Source: a bacterium (GTDB taxonomy: Bacteria; Blakebacterota; Blakebacteria; Blakebacterales; Blakebacteraceae). From it: a DNA stretch of 7,643 nt. The stretch covers positions 1-7,643 of the forward strand of contig JALGWK010000070.1 in the NCBI GenBank assembly GCA_025774205.1, read 5' to 3'. Made by a program: the position numbers and the translations under genes. Numbering within the stretch: position 1 is the first letter of the stretch; every line of letters begins with the position of its first letter. Under the pieces are notes generated by a model, which searched no databases, was not told where the DNA came from, and saw nothing but the letters and a program-made list of their open reading frames with translations. Shown here piece by piece: positions 1 to 5,184 of the stretch.

Positions 1-2
1 AA

Positions 3-809
3 CAGAACGGGAGCCTGCCGGCTGAGGAATCTGAACCGGCAGCCGCGGCGCAACCCGTAACCGAAGCGCAGCCCGCGGCAGATTCTCCGCCGGTGGCTGA
101 AGCGCAGCCCGCGGTCGAAAGTCCGCCGGTGGCTGAAGCGCAGCCCGCGGTCGAAAGTCCGCCTGTGGCCGAATCGCCATCGACGGGTGGGCCGCCGGAG
201 AAGCAGAGCTACATCGGCCAGGCCTGGCTGGTGATCCTGCTGGCGTTCTTCTTCGGCGCGGTCCTGGCCCTGGTGCATACCACCATGGGGCCGAGGATCG
301 CCGAGAACAAGCGCAACGAGACCTATGCCGTCATCCCCAACCTGGTGCCGGGAGCTGATCGCGACCAGACTCAGGAAGTCGTTGTCGAAGGTCGGGACGG
401 CCGGGAGGTGCGGCTCTACAAGGCGTTTGCTGCCGACAGCTCGCACGTAGGTTGGGTGATCCCGGCCCGGGGGCAGGGCTTCGCCGATGTCATCGAGGTC
501 CTGATCGGCCAGAGCGCCGACCTCTCCCGGATAACGGGGATGTACGTGCTGGCCCAGAAGGAGACACCAGGACTGGGGGACTACATCAGGGGTGAGGACT
601 TTCTCCAGCGGTTCGAAGGCAAGCCGACCGATACCCCCCTGGTCGTGGTCAAGGCCGATCCGCGCCAGGAGAACGAGATCCTTGCCCTGACCGGGGCGAC
701 GATCTCCTCAGAGGCAGTGTCCGATATAATCAACGCGACGATCGAGAACCTGCAGGGCAGGCTCGAGGCGTATAGCGGCAACTCTGCACCGGAGGGGACC
801 GATGGCTGA
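3..809 (+). CDS. rnfG: RnfG, FMN-binding subunit of the Rnf electron transport complex (5' partial)
   Basis: RnfG is a membrane-anchored subunit of the Rnf ferredoxin:NAD+ oxidoreductase and carries a covalently bound FMN on the outer face of the membrane. Numbered from the first possible start in the window (GTG at 93), a membrane helix lies at about residues 43-62 (WLVILLAFFFGAVLALVH). An ETPGLGD motif follows at 157-163, and LTGATISS contains the predicted flavinylated threonine, Thr203 (codon 699-701). No stop codon or earlier ATG/GTG/TTG occurs in frame between 3 and 92, and GTG 93 has no Shine-Dalgarno sequence, so the true start probably lies left of the window. The N-terminal part is a low-complexity Pro/Ala/Glu linker of 12-residue repeats, unusual for this family. 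The last 8 bases overlap rnfE. The identity is secure; the N-terminus is not, and a fusion to the preceding gene (expected rnfD) is possible. Confidence 0.93.
   Translation, partial: QNGSLPAEESEPAAAAQPVTEAQPAADSPPVAEAQPAVESPPVAEAQPAVESPPVAESPSTGGPPEKQSYIGQAWLVILLAFFFGAVLALVHTTMGPRIAENKRNETYAVIPNLVPGADRDQTQEVVVEGRDGREVRLYKAFAADSSHVGWVIPARGQGFADVIEVLIGQSADLSRITGMYVLAQKETPGLGDYIRGEDFLQRFEGKPTDTPLVVVKADPRQENEILALTGATISSEAVSDIINATIENLQGRLEAYSGNSAPEGTDG
57..164 (+). repeat. Three tandem 36-bp repeats coding a Pro/Ala/Glu linker
   Basis: Three in-frame 36-bp units occupy 57-92, 93-128 and 129-164. They encode VTEAQPAADSPP, VAEAQPAVESPP and VAEAQPAVESPP. The last two are nearly identical in DNA, differing only at the final base of the unit. 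A partial, diverged unit (VAESPS) follows at 165-182, and a more distant Ala/Glu/Pro stretch precedes the array. The repeats lie before the RnfG membrane helix, so on the known topology they would be cytoplasmic. Near identity of DNA suggests recent duplication and possible length variation between strains. Confidence 0.9.
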
Positions 810-1431
810 TCAACCGACCGCCTCGGAGCGGTTCATCCAGGGGATCCTGCCGGAGAATCCGGTCTATCGCCAGCTGCTGGGACTCTGTCCCACGCTGGCG
901 GTCACCAACGGTATGAAGCCGGCCATGACCATGGTGGGCGCCACTGCCTTCGTGCTCATCATGTCGAACATCCTCGTGTCGCTGATCCGGGGCCTGTTGA
1001 AACCGCACCTTCGCATCCTGGTCTTCACTCTCACCATCGCCACCTTTGTGACGATAGCCGACCGTTTCCTCGGGGCGTACATGTACGAGATGAGCAAGGA
1101 ACTGGGACCGTATGTCCCGCTCATCATCGTCAACTGCCTCATCATCTCGCGGGCTGAGATCTGCGCCTCCAAGCAGAGCCTCGGAACGGCCGTGGCCGAT
1201 GCCGCCGGGATGTCTCTCGGATTCGGTCTGGCGCTGGCGAGCGTTGCCACCGTTCGCGAGATACTCGGCGCCGGGACCTGGTTCGGCATCAACGTGCTCG
1301 GATCGGGCTGGCCGGACTGGGGGATCATGGTACTGCCGCCTGGAGCGTTCCTGGTGCTGGGACTGCTCGTGGGTGGCGCAAACTGGTTCGGTGACCGGCG
1401 AAAGCGTCTGGCCGTCACCGTCGGGGAATAG
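802..1431 (+). CDS. rnfE: RnfE, integral membrane subunit of the Rnf complex
   Basis: RnfE is a multi-helix membrane subunit of the RnfA/RnfE (NqrE/NqrD) family. In the Rnf and Na+-NQR complexes it pairs with RnfA to hold an intramembrane [2Fe-2S] centre on the electron path that drives ion pumping. The two family cysteines are visible: Cys29 in GLCPTLAVTN and Cys112 in VNCLIISRAE. These inverted-topology motifs are diagnostic. The N-terminus is typical (ERFIQGILPENPVYRQLLGLCP), and several hydrophobic helices fill the rest. The 209-aa length fits the family. The ATG at 802 has a good ribosome site (GGAGGGG, 791-797) and overlaps the end of rnfG by 8 bases, which points to translational coupling. 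Confidence 0.96.
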   Translation: MADQPTASERFIQGILPENPVYRQLLGLCPTLAVTNGMKPAMTMVGATAFVLIMSNILVSLIRGLLKPHLRILVFTLTIATFVTIADRFLGAYMYEMSKELGPYVPLIIVNCLIISRAEICASKQSLGTAVADAAGMSLGFGLALASVATVREILGAGTWFGINVLGSGWPDWGIMVLPPGAFLVLGLLVGGANWFGDRRKRLAVTVGE

Positions 1432-1440
1432 GAGAAGATC

Positions 1441-2139
1441 ATGGAGCTGCTAACCAATGTCTTGATGATCTTCATCAGCGCGGCGCTGATCAACAACTTC
1501 GTGCTGCACTACTTCGTGGGGATCTGCCCCTTCATGGGTGTCTCGAAGCGGGTGGACACAGCCTTCGGAATGGGGCTGGCAGTCATCTTCGTGATGGTGA
1601 TCGCCTCCACCCTGAGCTGGCTGTTCACCAGCTTCATTCTCCGCCCGATGGCACCGATCCCGGTCTGGATCTGGAGTATCGCGGGCGGGAATCCTGACAC
1701 CGTGGTCGACCTCTCGGTGCTCAGCTACATCATCTACATCTTCGTCATCGCCTCTTCAGTGCAGTTCGTGGAGATGTACGTCCGTAAGTTCCAACCGAAA
1801 CTCTACGAGTCGTTCGGGGTCTTCCTGCCGCTGATCACGACCAACTGCGCCATCCTCTTCGCCTGTCTCGAGATCATGAAGAACCTGCAGGACCCGACTC
1901 GCCTGTGGGGCCTGCACGAGGCGCTGACGCTGGCGATCGGTGGCGGAATCGGCTTCACAATCGCGATCACGCTCATGGCCGGGATCCGGTCCGAACTCGA
2001 CCTGTGCGACGTGCCGAAAGCGCTGAAAGGGGCGGGGATTGCCTTCATCGTGGCCGGCATCATGGCGATGGCGTTCATGGGCTTCACTGGTATGGACAGG
2101 GGCATCGAGCAGGCTCTCTCCGGTCTCGGTGCAAGGTAG
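1441..2139 (+). CDS. rnfA: RnfA, integral membrane subunit of the Rnf complex
   Basis: RnfA is the partner of RnfE in the membrane core and supplies the other ligands of the shared Fe-S site. Family signatures are clear: [19 protein letters not shown] with Cys29, [16 protein letters not shown] with Cys136, and a C-terminal [14 protein letters not shown]. At 232 aa it is longer than the roughly 190-200 aa usual for RnfA. The extra residues are mainly a loop between helices 2 and 3 (around residues 70-95, [15 protein letters not shown]), a polar stretch near [13 protein letters not shown], and a short tail. The ATG lies 9 bases after the rnfE stop with GGAG just upstream (1431-1434), so the two are co-transcribed. 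Within the RnfA/RnfE pair, the [10 protein letters not shown] and [11 protein letters not shown] signatures assign this one to RnfA. Confidence 0.95.
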   Translation: MELLTNVLMIFISAALINNFVLHYFVGICPFMGVSKRVDTAFGMGLAVIFVMVIASTLSWLFTSFILRPMAPIPVWIWSIAGGNPDTVVDLSVLSYIIYIFVIASSVQFVEMYVRKFQPKLYESFGVFLPLITTNCAILFACLEIMKNLQDPTRLWGLHEALTLAIGGGIGFTIAITLMAGIRSELDLCDVPKALKGAGIAFIVAGIMAMAFMGFTGMDRGIEQALSGLGAR

Positions 2140-2193
2140 ACGGACGATTCGGAGCAAATGGATCGTCAGGTACGCAGGTAGGGAGGAAACACT

Positions 2194-3105
2194 GTGCTGA
2201 CCATTGTGACACTGATACTGGCCGCCGCTGTCCTGGTTCTTCTGGCGGTCGCGATGGGCTGGGTCCTCGGCTGGGCAAACCGGGCTTTCTACGTCTATGT
2301 CGATCCGAAGATTTTGGAGATCCAGGACGCACTCCCCGGGGCCAACTGCGGCGGTTGCGGCTACGTCGGCTGCAACTCGTACGCCGATGCCATCGGAGCG
2401 GGGGAGGAGGAGGACCTCACCCTCTGCGGACCGGGCGGGACAAGCTGTGTGGGCGACATCGCCGACATCATGGGGCTCGAGGTGACCGACGTCTGGCCAT
2501 ACAAGGCGGTCGTTCACTGCGCCGCCAAGGAGGATGAGCGGCTCCTGAAGATGGATTATGAAGGTGAGCCGACCTGCGCCGCCGCCAACCTGGTGGCCGG
2601 TTTCCAGGGCTGCACCTATGGATGCATGGGCCTGAGCGACTGTGTCCGCGTCTGTGACTACGACGCCATGCACATCGTGGACGGGGTGGCGGTAGTCGAT
2701 TACGCGAAGTGCACCGGATGCAAGCTCTGTGCGGCCGCCTGTCCCCGCAACATCATCACCATGGTCCCCTTCAAGCGGTCGGAGATGTTCGTTGTCGCCT
2801 GTTCCAACGACGACTTCGGGAAAGAGGTCCAGTCGGTCTGCACCGTCGGCTGCACCGGCTGCATGTCGTGCTCGAGGGTAAGCGAGTTCATGGTGATGGA
2901 TGGCAATCGCCCGACGGTCAACTACGACGCCTACGAGGACATGACCGACTTCGAGCCGATCCTGGAGAAGTGCAAGCGCTCGAGCCTGATATTCGTGGGG
3001 ATTCCCACGGAAGATCAGGTAGCCGCAGTAGCTGACGAAGAAGTACCGGACAGGATCGAAGCTGACTTCCAGACCACAGTGGACGACACTGAATGGCGGG
3101 GATAG
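2194..3105 (+). CDS. rnfB: RnfB, Fe-S cluster protein of the Rnf complex
   Basis: RnfB receives electrons from ferredoxin and passes them into the Rnf complex through several Fe-S clusters at the cytoplasmic face. In order: an N-terminal membrane anchor (about 4-28); a Fe-S domain with C52-x2-C55-x4-C60 and C78 (NCGGCGYVGC); a ferredoxin-like region with C140, C144, C150, C154 and a standard motif C173-x2-C176-x2-C179-x3-C183-P; and a third cysteine group at C216, C220, C223, C226. In the third group the expected last ligand is a serine (Ser230, codon AGC at 2881-2883), and the following Pro is Glu. The GTG start is set by a strong ribosome site (GGGAGGAAA, 2181-2189). The gene is last in the visible operon, 54 bases after rnfA. 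Length (303 aa) suits the longer RnfB type found in rnfCDGEAB operons. Confidence 0.95.
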   Translation: MLTIVTLILAAAVLVLLAVAMGWVLGWANRAFYVYVDPKILEIQDALPGANCGGCGYVGCNSYADAIGAGEEEDLTLCGPGGTSCVGDIADIMGLEVTDVWPYKAVVHCAAKEDERLLKMDYEGEPTCAAANLVAGFQGCTYGCMGLSDCVRVCDYDAMHIVDGVAVVDYAKCTGCKLCAAACPRNIITMVPFKRSEMFVVACSNDDFGKEVQSVCTVGCTGCMSCSRVSEFMVMDGNRPTVNYDAYEDMTDFEPILEKCKRSSLIFVGIPTEDQVAAVADEEVPDRIEADFQTTVDDTEWRG

Positions 3106-3110
3106 ATATT

Positions 3111-3420
3111 ATAATCTGATTACACGTACAGAGACAGATTAGATACAGTTTAAGGAAGTTTGATGCTGTATAATACTTTTAAAGGTTATTATTGATTTAT
3201 ATAGACTTGTAGTGACCTAACACGAATTATACTGATCTATGCCGACTACTAATATTCTCTATCAAGCAGTAACAGCTCGTAAAGGACTGACACAACTTAT
3301 TATAACCTATTACGACTAATAGCAACCATTAAAACTTGTAACTGCCCGATGATACCAATAATGACCAGTATGGATGAGTAACGACCAGTAATAATAAGAT
3401 ATGTCAGTAATAGACCATAT
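3111..3420. repeat. AT-rich tract with 10-nt quasi-periodicity (degenerate decamer array)
   Basis: The non-coding interval between convergent rnfB and apbE (3106-3568, 463 bp) is far richer in A/T than its surroundings. From 3111 to 3420 it can be cut into 31 consecutive 10-base blocks with no slippage. In this register the tenth base is A or T in all 31 blocks, and the sixth is C in 18. The approximate consensus is WANGACYWRT; examples are ATAGACTTGT (3201), AGTGACCTAA (3211), TACGACTAAT (3311) and TAGACCATAT (3411). Two exact copies of a 12-mer (TAAYGACCAGTA, Y differing) lie at 3359-3370 and 3379-3390, 20 bp apart. From 3421 to 3568 the DNA stays AT-rich, with many GTAA/GTAAT words but a weaker period. 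No gene or RNA is recognisable here. Confidence 0.6.
3112..3141 (+). terminator. Weak AT-rich inverted repeat after rnfB
   Basis: TAATCTG (3112-3118) and CAGATTA (3135-3141) are perfect complements around a 16-base loop, starting 7 bases after the rnfB stop. The position suits transcript termination or 3' end stabilisation. The stem is short and AT-rich, the loop is long and there is no T tract, so it does not meet the usual intrinsic terminator pattern. It could also be chance within AT-rich DNA. Confidence 0.2.
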
Positions 3421-3568
3421 AACATTTATCAAGGAAGTAATATTCTGTATATATAGTGTGTGAGAGTATTAACAGATAACAACATAATATGCAAATCATA
3501 TTAATGGTAATAGCAACATAGTGAAGTAATGAAGAGTAGTTAATGGTAACTAAGGCTCATATATTGTT

Positions 3569-4666
3569 CTAGCGGACTATAGGATCAATATAAAGATCAA
3601 ATGATCCTGATATTACCGTATCATGCATAATGGAACCATCAGGAGACATACTGAGAACCATCATGGATTCTATGCCATCAGGTACCGTTTCCAGGCCGCG
3701 AGGACCGAGAATACTCAGTGATGTGGCCCAGATATCAGCCTCGAGAGCAGTCGGTGCGATCACCGACACCGAGAGGGCTGCGGTAGCGGGATGACCTGTC
3801 CGCGGATCGATGATATGGCTGTATCGTTCACCATCGATAACGAAGAATCGAGAGTAATCACCACTGGTGCAGACAGCCCCGGTGAGCAGGGCGAGGTGTT
3901 CGAGGGCACCGGAACCTGAAGGATCCTGGACGACGACGCGCCAGGCGATGCCGTCAGGAGGCTGACCGAAGACCCGCAGGTCACCTCCGACATCCACAAG
4001 TCCTCCCACTGCTCCAGCACTCTGCATGGCCTCAACGGCCCGGTCGATGGCGTATCCTTTAGCGATGCCACCCAGGTCGATCTCGACCCCGCTGCTCAGC
4101 TTGAAGATCCTTTCCCTGGTCAGGTCGATCTGGTCCCAGGAAGATTGCTGACGGGCCCGATTCAGGGCCGCGTCGCCGGGCAGAACACCAGCAGAGGCGG
4201 CCTCCCGCCAGAGCAGGATCAGGGGACGGATGGTGACATCGAAGGTGCCGCCGGTCGTCTGGTGGGCCTCGAGTGCGTCATGCAGGATGGCGTAACTGGT
4301 GGCGGATAGGGGGATCTCGTCGCCGACTGCGGCACGGTTGAACCTGGTGACGCGGGAACCCTCCAGCCAGCTGCTCACTTCCAGTTCTATAGACCGGAGA
4401 ACGCTCTCAGCTACTGAAAGCGCTTCCGTAGCACGCGCTTCCTCAACGGGGCGGGTGACCACTGCCAGCCGGCAGGAAGTACCCATGATCCCCTGGGGCT
4501 CGGAGGTGAGGGTGATGAAACGCACTGCCTCCCGTTCGGTACGGGTCTGCCGGAGCGCCACTACTACTATGATGGCGGTGCACACCAGCAGCATGAGCCT
4601 GATGACCTGGTCGCGTCTCATCGGGTATCTGGTAAAAACCGAAAAGCAGGCAACAAACCGGGCCAC
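3569..4666 (-). CDS. apbE: ApbE-family FAD:protein FMN transferase
   Basis: ApbE moves FMN from FAD to a threonine in S/TGAT-type motifs of RnfG/RnfD and NqrB/NqrC, outside the cytoplasmic membrane. Family motifs appear in order: GIMGT (59-63), TGGTFDVTIRPL (138-149), DLGGIAKGYAID (197-208), DVGGDLRVFG (225-234), CTSGDYSRFF (266-275), YSHIIDPRTGHP (282-293) and a Mg2+-site segment EADIWATSLSILG with Asp311 and Thr315. A hydrophobic helix at about 21-38 follows basic residues and should export or anchor the protein. It contains Cys29, but VC at this point is not a good lipobox. The GTG at 4666 is preferred because AGGAGG lies upstream; the ATG at 4621 (Met16) has no such site and is the alternative. 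It faces the rnf operon, and RnfG is its evident substrate. Its last codons run into the AT-rich tract. Length (365 aa) is normal. Confidence 0.95.
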   Translation of the reverse strand: MARFVACFSVFTRYPMRRDQVIRLMLLVCTAIIVVVALRQTRTEREAVRFITLTSEPQGIMGTSCRLAVVTRPVEEARATEALSVAESVLRSIELEVSSWLEGSRVTRFNRAAVGDEIPLSATSYAILHDALEAHQTTGGTFDVTIRPLILLWREAASAGVLPGDAALNRARQQSSWDQIDLTRERIFKLSSGVEIDLGGIAKGYAIDRAVEAMQSAGAVGGLVDVGGDLRVFGQPPDGIAWRVVVQDPSGSGALEHLALLTGAVCTSGDYSRFFVIDGERYSHIIDPRTGHPATAALSVSVIAPTALEADIWATSLSILGPRGLETVPDGIESMMVLSMSPDGSIMHDTVISGSFDLYIDPIVR

Positions 4667-4676
4667 ATATCAGAAG

Positions 4677-4686
4677 ACCTCCTCCT
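4677..4686 (-). promoter_or_regulatory. Ribosome binding site of apbE
   Basis: Read on the minus strand this is AGGAGGAGGT, a near-perfect anti-16S match ending 10 bases before the GTG at 4666. It decides the start of apbE in favour of 4666. It borders directly on the CTCTCTACA repeat tract, so changes in tract length would alter the leader just ahead of it. Confidence 0.65.
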
Positions 4687-4768
4687 CACACTCTCTACAC
4701 TCTCTACACTTTCTCACTCTCTACACTCTCTACACTCTCACACTCTCTACACTCTCTCACTCTCTACA
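4687..4768. repeat. CTCTCTACA simple-sequence tract upstream of apbE
   Basis: Six exact copies of the 9-mer CTCTCTACA begin at 4691, 4700, 4717, 4726, 4743 and 4760. Spacings are 9, 17, 9, 17 and 17, with near-copies such as CTCTCTCA filling the gaps. The plus strand has no G from 4677 to 4772 (96 bases), so an apbE leader copied from here would have no C. The tract sits in the apbE leader or promoter region. Such short repeats can change length by slipped-strand mispairing. No protein is supported here; plus-strand reading frames through it are low-complexity Ser/Leu/Thr. Confidence 0.85.
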
Positions 4769-4783
4769 TTTAGCCTGTATCTC

Positions 4784-4848
4784 GTCAAATTCCTGTTCCA
4801 TTCAGTCAAGATACTGGTCCCATTCAGTGAGGATACATGTTCCGATCA
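4784..4848. repeat. Three degenerate ~22-bp direct repeats
   Basis: Units at 4784-4804, 4805-4826 and 4827-4848 share the pattern GTSARGATACNNGTYCC, then CATTCA or similar. The clearest pair is 4798-4818 against 4820-4840: both begin CCATTCAGT and share GATAC, with 17 of 21 positions equal and a 22-bp offset. Spacing near two helical turns would place copies on one face of the DNA, as for tandem protein-binding sites. They lie between the simple-sequence tract and the palindrome array, upstream of apbE on its strand. Confidence 0.6.
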
Positions 4849-4858
4849 TCGTTTTCCC

Positions 4859-4989
4859 TGTACGACAACTTGCGTACAGACTTCTGTGGAAAACGTGTAC
4901 GCGCAAACGCGTACATCCCCACCGGACGTGGATGTACGCTTCAGAGCGTACAGCCCCTACAGCAAATCCTGTACGCGAAACGTCGTACA
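4859..4989. repeat. Array of four 20-bp palindromes, TGTACG-N8-CGTACA, at exact 37-bp spacing
   Basis: Four copies occupy 4859-4878, 4896-4915, 4933-4952 and 4970-4989. Each has perfect 6-bp outer arms, TGTACG and CGTACA. Copies 2 and 3 extend the pairing to 8 bp with a 4-base centre (TGTACGCG-CAAA-CGCGTACA and TGTACGCT-TCAG-AGCGTACA). Between these two, arm position 8 changes together on both sides (G/C to T/A), so symmetry is kept while sequence drifts. The three spacers are all 17 bp and unrelated in sequence. The 37-bp period is about 3.5 turns of DNA. The pattern fits an operator array for a symmetric DNA-binding protein; four RNA hairpins are the main alternative. It lies 195 bp before the start of the gene at 5185 and 192 bp before apbE. 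Confidence 0.9.
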
Positions 4990-5000
4990 TCAGAAACTCA

Positions 5001-5028
5001 TTATTGCACCCCTTTTGACATTGATAAT
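5001..5028 (+). promoter_or_regulatory. Possible sigma-70-type promoter for the 5185 gene
   Basis: GATAAT (5023-5028) is one base from the -10 consensus, with TTATTG (5001-5006) as a weak -35 after a 16-base spacer. A perfect TTGACA also sits at 5015-5020, but no good -10 follows at the right distance (5038-5043 reads TCCTCA). Either reading would start transcription just after the palindrome array and give a leader of roughly 150 bases that includes the inverted repeat at 5076-5106. Support is sequence similarity only. Confidence 0.22.
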
Positions 5029-5075
5029 CGAATGGCGTCCTCAGCGTCCTCCCTTCGATCAGGGACTGGTGTCCC

Positions 5076-5106
5076 GGGTGTCGTCATTGATCTCATGACG
5101 ACACCC
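5076..5106. repeat. Perfect 12-bp inverted repeat in the leader of the 5185 gene
   Basis: GGGTGTCGTCAT (5076-5087) and ATGACGACACCC (5095-5106) are exact reverse complements around the 7-base loop TGATCTC. No T tract follows on either strand, so it is not a standard terminator. It could be an RNA hairpin in the leader or a protein-binding palindrome. The word TTGATCTCA, which spans the loop (5087-5095), recurs at 5143-5151. Confidence 0.75.
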
Positions 5107-5170
5107 ACCATTTGAATGCGTGATCCGCCCCCCGGACGATCGTTGATCTCACGGCCTCTGACCGAAAGCC

Positions 5171-5179
5171 GGAAAGGGA
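5171..5179 (+). promoter_or_regulatory. Ribosome binding site favouring the ATG at 5185
   Basis: GGAAAGGGA lies 5 bases before ATG 5185. The earlier in-frame ATG at 5116 is preceded by CACCCACCATTTGA, with no purine-rich site. The N-terminus it would add (MRDPPPGRSLIS...) also overlaps the leader that carries the repeated TTGATCTCA word. Confidence 0.5.
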
Positions 5180-5184
5180 AAGTC

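Noticed and set aside
541-1785. Additional TGTACG or CGTACA half-sites inside rnfG, rnfE and rnfA, and one CGTACA at 3125-3130
   Set aside because: They are single, lack the N8 partner spacing (the pair in rnfE is directly abutted as CGTACATGTACG), and three are explained by coding sequence.
1756-2673. Minus-strand open frame (305 aa) opposite rnfA and rnfB
   Set aside because: It lies across two clear genes and their spacer on the other strand, and its composition is that of a shadow frame.
4577-4582. ApbE Cys29 as a lipoprotein attachment site
   Set aside because: The preceding residues are LLV rather than a lipobox ending in Gly, Ala or Ser, so a membrane anchor or uncleaved signal is more likely.
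4885-4893. TGTGGAAAA, one base from a DnaA box, suggesting a replication origin with iterons
   Set aside because: A single near-match in a spacer, with no further boxes nearby and no replication gene in the window, is not enough.
4859-4989. The palindrome array read as a CRISPR array
   Set aside because: Spacers are 17 bp and the repeat is 20 bp with a variable centre, both outside CRISPR norms. No cas gene or leader is visible, so an operator or hairpin array fits better.
4299-5018. Plus-strand open frame of 239 aa
   Set aside because: It runs antisense to apbE and then straight through the CTCTCTACA tract and the palindromes, giving low-complexity Ser/His/Leu/Thr sequence. There is no domain and no ribosome site.
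5015-5020. Perfect TTGACA as a promoter -35 box
   Set aside because: No acceptable -10 box lies 16-18 bases downstream; the nearby GATAAT is only 2 bases away. It is mentioned only as an alternative within the weak promoter call.
5116-5184. Upstream start (ATG 5116) for the zinc-ribbon/RHH-like gene
   Set aside because: There is no ribosome site before it, and the added residues show no match to the rest of the protein. ATG 5185 is well placed behind GGAAAGGGA.
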